Below, piece after piece: positions 43,125 to 50,631 of a DNA stretch of 64,000 bases. The DNA lies in NCBI RefSeq assembly GCF_016584085.1, contig NZ_NRSJ01000002.1, positions 124,001 through 188,000 of the forward strand, written 5' to 3'. The notes beneath the pieces were generated by a model that saw only the letters and a list, made by a program, of their open reading frames with translations, did no database searches and had not been told where the DNA came from. Source of the stretch: Halochromatium glycolicum. Lineage in GTDB: Bacteria > Pseudomonadota > Gammaproteobacteria > Chromatiales > Chromatiaceae. Both the position numbers and the translations under genes were made by a program. Position 1 is the stretch's first letter, and each line of letters begins with the position of its first letter.

Positions 43125-44045
43125 TCAATAAATTCCGATCTTGGCCAGGGCTAGGCGATGGCGAATCGGCCGCCATTGGTTCATGACGTTGATGATGTGC
43201 TGGACAGCGGCGTTCGCCACACGATTCGCGGTAGCTTGATCGCCCGTCACCGTTGCGAAACGCTGCGCATCTCCGATAGCACCGTGCCAGTTCGCCATCA
43301 GATTCAAAAGGTGGCGCTCTTGAAGTTGAATCCTTGCAGTGTCGGTTTGGGCGTCCTCAATTTGGAATCCTAGCGACATATTGCCCCCATGCCGGCGCCA
43401 ATCCAGCAGCGGTTCCTTGCAGAATGCCGCACCGGTTAGCATTAGCCCGCGCAGAGGATACAAGAAGTCAATGTTGCGCGAGCCGACCGGTAGGTGATTG
43501 AAGGTATCGGTCAGGCGGCGGTGCCAAGCGATAGCAGCACCAAAGCAGGTGGGATTGTCGCCCGTCTTGAGAAAGCCCTCGAGGGTGATCTCCGGCGTTT
43601 TCTCGTACAAGCGGTGATAACCCATGGGTTCGGCAAGAGCACTGATCCTGCGTGCTGAACTAGCTAGAACAGTGGCATCTGTCTCACGCCATAGCTCAAC
43701 CAGTCGGCTGACGCGATGGGGATATTGGACATCATCGTCGCATGCCATCACGATGAGTTCGCCAGACAGCTTGCCAGCGACCGAAGGCAGATGGTCGAGG
43801 AATAGGTTATGCTCATTGTGATTGAGGGTGATCTTGTGCGGGCCCCGATAGTCCGCGACCGCGGCCTCGACCCGTGCCCAGGTATCGTCCTCCGACCCGT
43901 CGTCGGAGATGAACAATTCCATGTTCGGATAGTCCTGCGCCAAGCAACTGGCGACCGCCTCCGCCACGAAGGGTTCGTGATTGTAGGTGGTTAACAGCAG
44001 CGTGACGCGGGGGGCTTGTGTTGGCGTGCTGGGGGTCAGGGTCAT
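43125..44045 (-). CDS. Family 2 glycosyltransferase
   Basis: This 306-residue GT-A enzyme begins RVTLLLTTYNHEPFVAEAVA, has the first Asp pair in LFISDDGSEDDTWARVEAAV, and the DxD-like ELIVMACDDDVQYPHRVSRL. GT2 enzymes invert an activated sugar onto a glycan or lipid acceptor. It is convergent with the OGT-sulfotransferase gene across a 56-bp gap and is the last gene of the - strand island run. It has no membrane helices, so it is probably cytoplasmic or peripheral. Acceptor and donor cannot be told. Confidence 0.88.
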   Translation of the reverse strand: MTLTPSTPTQAPRVTLLLTTYNHEPFVAEAVASCLAQDYPNMELFISDDGSEDDTWARVEAAVADYRGPHKITLNHNEHNLFLDHLPSVAGKLSGELIVMACDDDVQYPHRVSRLVELWRETDATVLASSARRISALAEPMGYHRLYEKTPEITLEGFLKTGDNPTCFGAAIAWHRRLTDTFNHLPVGSRNIDFLYPLRGLMLTGAAFCKEPLLDWRRHGGNMSLGFQIEDAQTDTARIQLQERHLLNLMANWHGAIGDAQRFATVTGDQATANRVANAAVQHIINVMNQWRPIRHRLALAKIGIY

Positions 44046-44062
44046 GAACGCATCCGATTAGA

Positions 44063-45145
44063 TTAGCGGTCGACGAGGCGCACGAACAGCGCGCCGCCGG
44101 CATAGAAGCTGCGGGCGAGGCGGGGACCGAGGGCGGTGCAGAATTCGTCGGCCGCGCGGCCAGGGCCGTCGCCGTGCGACCAGTAGTAGTCGTCGAATAC
44201 CACCCAGGCGCCGGGCACCAGCCGGCCGGTCCACAGGTCGCGGTCGTGGGCCACGGCGTCATAGTCATGGTTGGCGTCGATGTGCAGGAAGGCGATGCGG
44301 CCGCTATAGGCGGTGGTGCCGAACAGGTCGGAGGTCACCGCCCGGTCGCGGGTATAGCGCGCGAACGCCTCGTCCGAGGGCAGGCGCAGGCGGTTGAACC
44401 GACCCGGCCGGGCCAGCGGCACCATGTTGACGTCGAAGGAATCGGCGACCAGCGACCAGTCCATGTCGATCGCTGCTGCCGCCAGGGCCGGCGGCAGAGA
44501 TGTCTGCACAGCGGTTTCGCCGTGCCAGGCATCGACCACCAGCACCGGGTTGGCCCGGTCGGTCAGGTTGAGCGCCTGGAGCAGCACCGCGGTCGAGCGG
44601 CCGAACAGGGCGCCGATCTCCACCGCGTCGCCCACCGGCACGCTTTGCAGCACGCCGATCAGCGCGGTCAGCTTGTCGGTGTATGATTCGCCGAAGACGC
44701 CGAAGGCGTGGCGCAGGACGCCGGTTATATGAGCCGGTTGGAGATGGTCGGCGGTGCCCGGTTCGGCCACGGTGCGCGCGAAGGCGGTCAGCGCCGGGGC
44801 GTCGCGGGCCTCGACCGCCTGGGCCTCGATCGCCTCGTAAAACGGCGCGGGGCGGACGAACGCCAGGTCCTGTCGGCCGGTGCGCGCCAGATAGTCGCGC
44901 AAGTACGCATAGACCAGGGTGACCGGCGCATAGAGGCGGGTGATCGAGCGCGCCGCGATCAGCGCGTCGAGCGCGGCGTCGAAGCCGTCGTCGTGGATGC
45001 TCGGCAGGCGGTGCCAGTCGGCCTCGGCCGCGATGGCATCGTGGGCGAGCGACGAGGCGGCGAGCACCGTTTCGCCCCGGCGCAGGGCGTCGCGGATATA
45101 GTCCCGGCCGGCGGGCGTGGACGAGGGAAACACAAGCGTGGTCAT
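44063..45145 (-). CDS. SAM-dependent methyltransferase (TylF/class I-like)
   Basis: This 360-residue protein has an unrecognised N-terminal half. The C-terminal half is a Rossmann methyltransferase: VGDAVEIGALFGRSTAVLLQ (motif I), then NPVLVVDAWHGETAVQTSLP and the metal/acid-type RIAFLHIDANHDYDAVAHDR, then GAWVVFDDYY. These motifs resemble macrocin-O-methyltransferase-like families. The DNA is distinctly richer in G+C, with GGC/GTC/TCG codons, than the neighbours at 43125 and 47022. The ATG overlaps the stop of the upstream truncated gene by 3-4 bases. Confidence 0.72.
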   Translation of the reverse strand: MTTLVFPSSTPAGRDYIRDALRRGETVLAASSLAHDAIAAEADWHRLPSIHDDGFDAALDALIAARSITRLYAPVTLVYAYLRDYLARTGRQDLAFVRPAPFYEAIEAQAVEARDAPALTAFARTVAEPGTADHLQPAHITGVLRHAFGVFGESYTDKLTALIGVLQSVPVGDAVEIGALFGRSTAVLLQALNLTDRANPVLVVDAWHGETAVQTSLPPALAAAAIDMDWSLVADSFDVNMVPLARPGRFNRLRLPSDEAFARYTRDRAVTSDLFGTTAYSGRIAFLHIDANHDYDAVAHDRDLWTGRLVPGAWVVFDDYYWSHGDGPGRAADEFCTALGPRLARSFYAGGALFVRLVDR

Positions 45146-45387
45146 GGGCCCGCATAGCGCTCGCGATAGGGGATGAAAGTCGGGCGGTCGGCTAGGGGGT
45201 CAAGCGCCTTCATGGCGTTGAAAAACCCGGCGGGCGTGATGTATCGGGGCGTGTCGCCGCTCAGCTGGGCGTTGGCGTGCGCGGCTTCCTGTGCCTGGTG
45301 TTGCAGATAGGTTGACGCGCATTTGGCCATGCCCACGTGCAGGACCGCGTGCGGGCGCCGATCGTTGGGGCTTGGCGGGGGCACCAT
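45142..45387 (-). CDS. Truncated sulfotransferase-like protein
   Basis: These 81 residues start MVPPPSPNDRRPHAVLHVGM and continue AKCASTYLQHQAQE. VLHVGMxKxxSTYLQ is the 5'-phosphosulfate-binding loop at the N-terminus of many sulfotransferases, but those have 250 or more residues. After about 65 residues the frame ends by overlapping the next gene's start (ATGA). It is either a remnant with an internal deletion or a small protein of unknown role. It lies in the high-GC block. Confidence 0.5.
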   Translation of the reverse strand: MVPPPSPNDRRPHAVLHVGMAKCASTYLQHQAQEAAHANAQLSGDTPRYITPAGFFNAMKALDPLADRPTFIPYRERYAGP

Positions 45388-45392
45388 GGCGA

Positions 45393-46091
45393 TCAGACCC
45401 GTCTCTGCGCGACGCCGAAGTGGAAGGCGACGCGGATACCGTAGAAGTCGTCGTCCTGGAAACCGAGCCGCACATTGGCGAAGTGGCGGTAGAGCGCCAG
45501 TTCCAGGTCGCCCCGGTCGGCAAAGCCGGCAAGCCGGGTGCCGTTGCGGCTGGCATAGGGGTCGGCGGCAATCTTAAAGGTGTGCCGGTCGATGGCCTTG
45601 GCGTCGCGGAAGATGAAATTGTCCGTGTGCGGCACCGAAAAAATCAGGTGCCCGCCGGGACGCAATACCCGCGCGATCTCGGCCAGATTGTCGTCGAAGC
45701 GGTCGTCGACTTCCAGATAGTAGCAGCTATGACAGGCCAGCACGGCGTCGAACGCCTGGTCGTCGAACGGAATCCGAGCGTTGGTGCCGACCCGCAGGTC
45801 GACCGGCGCGTCGGCGAAGCGCTCGCGGGCCAAGGCGACGATGTCCTCGGCCACTTCGACGCCCGCGACCCGGGCGCCGGCGTTGAGCAACAGCGGAAAG
45901 TTACGGCCGTCCCCGAAGCCCAGGTCGAGCACCGCCCGGCCCTCCCAGCCGCCGCCGAAGGTATGGCGCGGATAGGTGCCGAGCAGCGTGCGCACGACGA
46001 ATTCGCTTGGGTAGAGATGGTTGCCGCGCGCGGCCCACTGCCGATAGAGGGTGGAAAACTGTTCGCCGGTCATCGCGCTATCCGTCGCCAA
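45393..46091 (-). CDS. Class I SAM-dependent methyltransferase
   Basis: This 232-residue protein may start at Met7 (46073) instead of Met1. Motif I is GRAVLDLGFGDGRNFPLLLN, with acidic loop VAGVEVAEDIVALARERFAD, then FDDQAFDAVLACHSCYYLEV and VLRPGGHLIFSVPHTDNFIF. It has the methyltransferase-11 architecture. Both ends overlap or nearly touch its neighbours, so it is co-transcribed with the propeller gene. It belongs to the high-GC block. The substrate is unknown and, given its neighbours, probably a sugar. Confidence 0.82.
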   Translation of the reverse strand: MATDSAMTGEQFSTLYRQWAARGNHLYPSEFVVRTLLGTYPRHTFGGGWEGRAVLDLGFGDGRNFPLLLNAGARVAGVEVAEDIVALARERFADAPVDLRVGTNARIPFDDQAFDAVLACHSCYYLEVDDRFDDNLAEIARVLRPGGHLIFSVPHTDNFIFRDAKAIDRHTFKIAADPYASRNGTRLAGFADRGDLELALYRHFANVRLGFQDDDFYGIRVAFHFGVAQRRV

Positions 46092-47025
46092 GCGCCAGGC
46101 CGAAGCCGGCGGTGCCGAAATCGTTGCCGCAGTAGAACAGCCAGGTGCGGTCGCCGTCCTGCAACACGGCGGGATAGGCGACCATGCCGCTGTCCCAGCC
46201 GGTGGGCGACGGCACCAGCCCGGCCAGGTCGTCGCGGCGGGTCCAATGGCGCAGGTCGTCCGTGACCGCGCAGCCGATCCGATAGCCGCGGTCGGCGGAG
46301 CGGAAGTCGGTCCCGTAGCGGTAGGAAAACAGCATCATCCAGCGCCCGTTGCGGCGGAACACGCTGGGCGTGGTCTGGCATTCGTCGTCGACCGCCAGGG
46401 GCAGGAACGGCCGGCCCTCGCGCCGCCAGGCGATGCCGTCGGTCGAGGTGGCGTGGAACAGCCGATAGATCGGCTCGATATCCTCGCTCTGCCATTCGAT
46501 GCCGGCGCCGTACCACATGTGCCACAGGTCGCCCTCGCGCCGCACATGGGGGCAGGCGTGCAGGAACGGTTCGTCGGGCGTGGCGCCGATCACCGGGCCC
46601 TTGCCGTGGCGCTCGAAGGTGGCGCCGTCGTCGCGGCTGATCGCCAGGCCGATCGCCCAGTCGAACGGCACCGATACCTTGCGCGTCCAACCCACATAGT
46701 ACATCCACAACTCGCCAGTGTCCGGGTGGCGGGTGATGCCCTGGACCATAGTGCCGAATTCATCAAACTCACCGCGCCGCCCGAGTGCAAGGACCGGTCC
46801 GTCCGAGACGCCGAGCAACCGGGTTGGGTTGTGGCGGTCTAAGTCAACGTAGGCAACTCGCGCACGATACTTGCCGTCAGCATCCAGGGGCGGACGCACG
46901 TTGCAGAATACGCGGATGCGGTCGTCGAGCACGAGCGGTGTGGGATTCTGAGCGTGGCTGCCGATCCAATCGATGGCATGTGCATGGAACACTAACCCTC
47001 GTTTCCGCCAAACCAGCGGTTTCAA
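46078..47025 (-). CDS. Five-bladed beta-propeller, glycosidase-like protein
   Basis: This 315-residue protein has repeated blade motifs of the GH43/GH32/GH130 type: FDEFGTMVQGITRHPDTGEL, then LWMYYVGWT, PHVRREGDLWHMWYGAGIEW and TPSVFRRNGRWMMLFSYRYG. No signal peptide is visible, so it is cytoplasmic. Related proteins in surface-glycan clusters are annotated as glycosylases or as sugar transferases of the propeller fold. The exact reaction cannot be given. It overlaps the methyltransferase genes on both sides (14 bp and 4 bp). Its GC-rich codon use matches 44063-46091. Confidence 0.65.
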   Translation of the reverse strand: MKPLVWRKRGLVFHAHAIDWIGSHAQNPTPLVLDDRIRVFCNVRPPLDADGKYRARVAYVDLDRHNPTRLLGVSDGPVLALGRRGEFDEFGTMVQGITRHPDTGELWMYYVGWTRKVSVPFDWAIGLAISRDDGATFERHGKGPVIGATPDEPFLHACPHVRREGDLWHMWYGAGIEWQSEDIEPIYRLFHATSTDGIAWRREGRPFLPLAVDDECQTTPSVFRRNGRWMMLFSYRYGTDFRSADRGYRIGCAVTDDLRHWTRRDDLAGLVPSPTGWDSGMVAYPAVLQDGDRTWLFYCGNDFGTAGFGLALGDG

Positions 47026-48041
47026 TGTTCGGCTCCTTCCGAATTATCGTCCTTGAGGATCAGTTGATCGAGCCAGGCGTGCAGGCTGATGCCCGCCTTA
47101 GCCGCCTGCTCCTGGGCTTGGCGCTTGGCCTCGGGTGTCACGCCTTCGAGCTGGCCGTAATATCGTGTGCGGTGAGTCCCACCGCGGCGTCCGGGGATCG
47201 GAAAATCCAGGTCAGCATAGGGTTCGCCCTCGCCGACGGTAAATGAGATCACGTAGAACACGCCCCCAATGATCCATTCGCAGAGCACGTCGCGTGCCTC
47301 AATAGGAATATGCTCAAACGGAACCGGGCAGCGATAGTGTGGGTTAGAATTCATCAGGACGCGACCCATTTCGGTGTCGCGCAGCCAGACTGGCATGTTC
47401 TCATCGCCGATCACTACGCGACCACCGAGTTTGGTGACGCGTGCCGCCTCGCGAAAGCAACGTCCGATATCTGAAAACATATTGACGCCGCCGAAATGAA
47501 ACACGGCGTCAACGCTATTATCGGCGAGAGGGAGATAGCTACCGTTAGCCAGTGCAACTTCCGTTGGTGTAGCGAGTTGAGTCGCCTTATCGCGTGCTTG
47601 GCTGAGCACTGGCCGGGCGAGTTCCTGCAATAGCAGTCGGCCATTAGGTCCAAGGCGCTCAGCGATGAGGGCGCTGGTCCTGCCGGTACCACAGCCGAAC
47701 TCCAGCACGGTCTGGCCGGCTTTGAGGTTCAGCCGGTCGACCATACGACTGCGCTCGGTTGTTTCGTCGGTATTAAATGTGTCAAACGTTAGATGGATGT
47801 ATTTGTCGTAGACGTCAGCTACACCTTCATAGGTGGCTTGAGCGGTGCGCTCGGGCGCACCGAGTTGTCTTGGCCAGATAAGATCAGGTATGCCGTCTTG
47901 GATTTCAAAACGCGTACCATCGGTTCCGAGCAGTCCCGCGCTAATGCCGTCGTCACCAATGTCTAGGCTGAGTGAAGTAGAGTCGAAGGGGTGGCGATAG
48001 AGATGCGCTGCGGTAAGCGAAGGCGTGTCGTTTATCGTCAT
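47022..48041 (-). CDS. SAM-dependent methyltransferase with an RHH-like C-terminal tail
   Basis: In this 339-residue protein the N-terminal about 60 residues include a Trm112-like or uncharacterised region (FEIQDGIPDLIWPRQLGAPE) often seen before methyltransferase domains. The core has TVLEFGCGTGRTSALIAERL, then SVDAVFHFGGVNMFSDIGRC and ARVTKLGGRVVIGDE. The last 35 residues (VTPEAKRQAQEQAAKAGISL, then HAWLDQLIL) resemble a CopG/HicB-type helix and are unusual here. Base composition is lower in GC than the preceding block. It overlaps the propeller gene by 4 bases. Confidence 0.8.
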   Translation of the reverse strand: MTINDTPSLTAAHLYRHPFDSTSLSLDIGDDGISAGLLGTDGTRFEIQDGIPDLIWPRQLGAPERTAQATYEGVADVYDKYIHLTFDTFNTDETTERSRMVDRLNLKAGQTVLEFGCGTGRTSALIAERLGPNGRLLLQELARPVLSQARDKATQLATPTEVALANGSYLPLADNSVDAVFHFGGVNMFSDIGRCFREAARVTKLGGRVVIGDENMPVWLRDTEMGRVLMNSNPHYRCPVPFEHIPIEARDVLCEWIIGGVFYVISFTVGEGEPYADLDFPIPGRRGGTHRTRYYGQLEGVTPEAKRQAQEQAAKAGISLHAWLDQLILKDDNSEGAEH

Positions 48042-48059
48042 GTTCTTGGAAGTGAATGG

Positions 48060-48950
48060 TTAAGCTTGGATCGCCGCAAGATGTGCGCCGCGTGAAATTG
48101 AGTTGAGGTCGCCACTAATTCGATCAAGCAGAACGAACCCGTCAGGCTTGTTGAGCACTAGGAAGTCGGGGCCAGTCAACACTATTTGGTTGTCGCCTAA
48201 GTCCGCTGACATCCTATCAAGTTCGCTGCCGTAGATGATGGATGCTGCCTGCGTGCTGAGATCGACACCGTCGATTCGGAAAGAGGCCGCCTGATTAGGG
48301 GTTGCGAACGCGCGTACCTTGCGCACGATTAGAGAGGCATCGTCTTCCGGTTGAATCTGCTTATCGGCGGCGTGGATGGTGTAATAAACGGTATCGATAG
48401 CGGTGGGCTGCGCCAAGTCTGGGTCGGGGGCGAAATCACGGGCTAGGGCTTGCCGAAACACTTGACGTTCGGCTTCAAACACCATCTGGTAGAGTATTCG
48501 CACGTCGGCGCCGTTTGGAACGACAAAACGGCTACGAGCGATCAATGGTCCAGTATCGATACCGTCGTCCATCAAGTGGACAGCTGCGCCCGAATCTCGG
48601 TCGAGAAGAATGGCGCCATTGACCGGATCGGCTCCACGTAGGTCTGGTAGTGGGCCGGGATGGACATTGATGAAGCGTTGGCCAGGCCGTGCGATGTCGC
48701 TGATTGGCAGGATGTACGGCATGCCGTTGCATAAGAGGATATCGAAGTCGAGGGATGCCAATGCGTTCAATAGGTCGCGTTTGGACGCAATGCGCTGCAC
48801 ATTGGCGCCGACTTGCTCGGCCTGGCGGTCTAAATAGGCACCAGTGACCGCCAGAGTCTGAACCAAATTCATGCCGGCCTTTAGCGCTTCCTGCCAAACG
48901 AAGGCGCGGTTGCCGACGAAAACGACCCTTTGGTCGCTGGACTCTGCCAT
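48060..48950 (-). CDS. Formyltransferase, probably sugar N-formyltransferase
   Basis: This 296-residue protein has the formyltransferase fold. The catalytic region reads RFINVHPGPLPDLRGADPVN, giving the Asn and His of the Asn-His-Asp triad, then AVHLMDDGIDTGPLIARSRF with the Asp. It is too far from methionyl-tRNA formyltransferase in length and context, and it sits among sugar genes. It is probably a 10-formyl-THF-dependent N-formyltransferase acting on an amino sugar, as in O-antigens with Qui4NFo or Qui3NFo. The C-terminal 90 residues are variable. Confidence 0.8.
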   Translation of the reverse strand: MAESSDQRVVFVGNRAFVWQEALKAGMNLVQTLAVTGAYLDRQAEQVGANVQRIASKRDLLNALASLDFDILLCNGMPYILPISDIARPGQRFINVHPGPLPDLRGADPVNGAILLDRDSGAAVHLMDDGIDTGPLIARSRFVVPNGADVRILYQMVFEAERQVFRQALARDFAPDPDLAQPTAIDTVYYTIHAADKQIQPEDDASLIVRKVRAFATPNQAASFRIDGVDLSTQAASIIYGSELDRMSADLGDNQIVLTGPDFLVLNKPDGFVLLDRISGDLNSISRGAHLAAIQA

Positions 48951-49045
48951 CGCAATTCAATTAGTTGGGGTTTTGTGGCAGGAAGCTTCAGGTATGCAGC
49001 CCAGCCGTATTTTCTCGACGATTATATCGATGAATATGCTTTGGC

Positions 49046-49795
49046 TCACAATCGCAGCCCTCCGTCTAACTCCAACACCCGGCCACTGAAATAATCCGCC
49101 TGCATAATCCAAAGCAGCGCTTCGACAACTTCCTCAATGCTCCCCATCCGCTTGAGCGGCACCTGATCGACCCACCGAGCCAGCTGGGTCGTTTCCAGCG
49201 CATCGGCCGTACCGGTGGTGTCGCAGAAGCCAGGTGCGATGGCGGCCACGCGGATGCCAAGCCGGCCGAGTTCTTTCGCCCAGACGACGGTCAATGCCTC
49301 AACGCCGGCTTTGGCGGCGGAGTAAGCACTTTGCCCTGCATTGCCTCGGGCGCTGATCGAACTGACATTGACGATCACCCCGCGCGCGCGGCGCTGGACC
49401 ATGTCGGCAGCGACGGCGCGGGTCACATAGAACAGGCCGTGAAGATTCACGTCCATGACTTGGTGCCAAAGCTCGAGCGAGTGGCGTGGTTCGCTGCGTT
49501 CCAGCGGGTTGATCAACGGGGCGCTGCGCATGATGCCGGCATTGTTGACCAGGATGTGAATCCCGCCGAAGCGGTCTGCGACGGTGGCGACCGCCTGCTC
49601 GACCTGTTCGGGATCAGCCACGTCGCAGGGGAGGCAGAGCAGCTCCGGGTGCGCGGCGGCCAGTTGGTCCAGCCGCTCGCGGTCGCGATCGAGCGCGGCA
49701 ACGCGCGCACCTTCCGCCAGTAGGCGCTCGGCGAGGGCGCGGCCGAAGCCGGCGGCGGCGCCGGTGATGAGTGTCGGTTGCTGGCGAAGATCCAT
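49046..49795 (-). CDS. Short-chain dehydrogenase/reductase
   Basis: The ATG at 49795 gives 249 residues starting MDLRQQPTLITGAAAGFGRA, the cofactor-binding TGxxxGxG. VNNAGIM, SSISARGN (active-site Ser) and AYSAAKAG (Tyr-x3-Lys) follow. It is a complete classical SDR. A longer start to 49861 runs through the upstream antitoxin gene and is rejected. It begins 5 bp after the antitoxin stop, so it is read with the HigBA-like pair. In this cluster it may reduce a 3-oxoacyl-carrier or keto-sugar intermediate. A mutated partial copy lies at 62950-63245. Confidence 0.9.
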   Translation of the reverse strand: MDLRQQPTLITGAAAGFGRALAERLLAEGARVAALDRDRERLDQLAAAHPELLCLPCDVADPEQVEQAVATVADRFGGIHILVNNAGIMRSAPLINPLERSEPRHSLELWHQVMDVNLHGLFYVTRAVAADMVQRRARGVIVNVSSISARGNAGQSAYSAAKAGVEALTVVWAKELGRLGIRVAAIAPGFCDTTGTADALETTQLARWVDQVPLKRMGSIEEVVEALLWIMQADYFSGRVLELDGGLRL

Positions 49796-49800
49796 CGGTG

Positions 49801-50061
49801 CTAAGCGGCCGAATCCTGTTCGACGTTCCACCCTGGAAAGGCCAGCGCGCCGGGATGGCATTTGAGCGCGCGAGCGAGGGACTTGGCCTGCTCGATGTCG
49901 AGGGCGGAGCGGTCGGATTCGATCTCGACTAACGCCGCCAGCGGCAGCCCAGCGCGCGTGGCGAGTTCCTCTTGGGTCAATTCCTGAAGCTCGCGCAGGA
50001 TGCGCACGGATTCCCCAGGCGAGAGCTCGATGCTGCGCGTAGCCGGACGAAATTCGTTCAT
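49801..50061 (-). CDS. XRE-family antitoxin (HigA-like)
   Basis: I choose Met at 50061, giving 86 residues (MNEFRPATRSIELSPGESVR). A seven-codon longer start overlapping the toxin gene is possible. The helix-turn-helix reads LTQEELATRAGLPLAALVEI, then ESDRSALDIEQAKSLARALK. It follows the toxin gene directly, the inverted order typical of HigBA. It should bind the toxin and repress the promoter, which here would lie inside the sugar operon. Confidence 0.82.
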   Translation of the reverse strand: MNEFRPATRSIELSPGESVRILRELQELTQEELATRAGLPLAALVEIESDRSALDIEQAKSLARALKCHPGALAFPGWNVEQDSAA

Positions 50062-50062
50062 G

Positions 50063-50344
50063 TCACCTTCTCCGATAATCATGTGGCGTCACGCTCATAA
50101 CGGCGACCTGGGCTAAGCCGTTGTTGAGACGATAAATCACCCGATATTGATCGTTCAAGCGTGATGATCGGTGCCCTTGCCATTCGCCTTGGAGGGATTC
50201 GTCACGAAATCCGCGAATCATCCGGATGCCAGCCGGCCCCGAGAGCGTCATGATGTCTTTCCATTTCTGATAGCGTTTGACGATGTCGGCCGGGAGCCGT
50301 CTGACTTGGCGTGCGATCCGGCGATGCTCGACGATAGTCCACAT
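50063..50344 (-). CDS. RelE/ParE-superfamily toxin (HigB-like)
   Basis: This 93-residue protein begins MWTIVEHRRIARQVRRLPAD. Its core includes IRGFRDESLQGEWQGHRSSR, then YRVIYRLNNGLAQVAVMSVT and PHDYRRR, typical of RelE-like mRNA interferases. It precedes the XRE antitoxin with near contact. The pair sits between the ACP and SDR genes of the glycan operon on the same strand, so it is embedded in that transcript. Confidence 0.87.
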   Translation of the reverse strand: MWTIVEHRRIARQVRRLPADIVKRYQKWKDIMTLSGPAGIRMIRGFRDESLQGEWQGHRSSRLNDQYRVIYRLNNGLAQVAVMSVTPHDYRRR

Positions 50345-50377
50345 CGGCTGGCCGCTGCTGGCTACAACACGCGTTCT

Positions 50378-50614
50378 TCACCCAGCTGCTGCCCCGATCT
50401 TGGCGCTGATCAGTGCGCGAATCGCAGTGATCGAGGTCATATCTGCGATCTCGTCGCCGCTCAGGCGCAGGTCGTAGGCGGTTTCGATGGCCAGAATCAG
50501 TTCCATGTGCGAGAGCGAGTCCCAGGTGGGGATGTCGCCCAGGCGCAGCCCTTCAAGCTGGGCCGGGTCGCTGAGCTTGAGGGTGCGGAGCAGGATGGGG
50601 TCGAGATCGGGCAT
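50378..50614 (-). CDS. Acyl carrier protein
   Basis: This 78-residue protein has the phosphopantetheine site TWDSLSHMELILAIETAYDL, with Ser33 as the attachment residue. The C-terminal helices (SGDEIADMTSITAIRALISA) are ACP-like. It lies next to an acyltransferase and an AMP-forming ligase, so it probably carries an amino acid or small acyl group from the ligase to the sugar acyltransferase, analogous to DltC in D-alanylation. It is not a fatty-acid ACP by context. Confidence 0.9.
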   Translation of the reverse strand: MPDLDPILLRTLKLSDPAQLEGLRLGDIPTWDSLSHMELILAIETAYDLRLSGDEIADMTSITAIRALISAKIGAAAG

Positions 50615-50631
50615 GGCGCGATGCGGGTTTC

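Noticed and set aside
44304..45155. A 283-codon open frame in another - strand frame over the methyltransferase gene
   Set aside because: It is Arg/Gly/Ala-rich shadow translation of a very GC-rich gene. The overlapping 360-residue frame has clear methyltransferase motifs.
45291..46265. A 324-codon + strand frame opposite the methyltransferase and propeller genes
   Set aside because: The composition is typical of an antisense shadow and contains no motif. The opposite strand encodes recognisable proteins with overlapping starts and stops.
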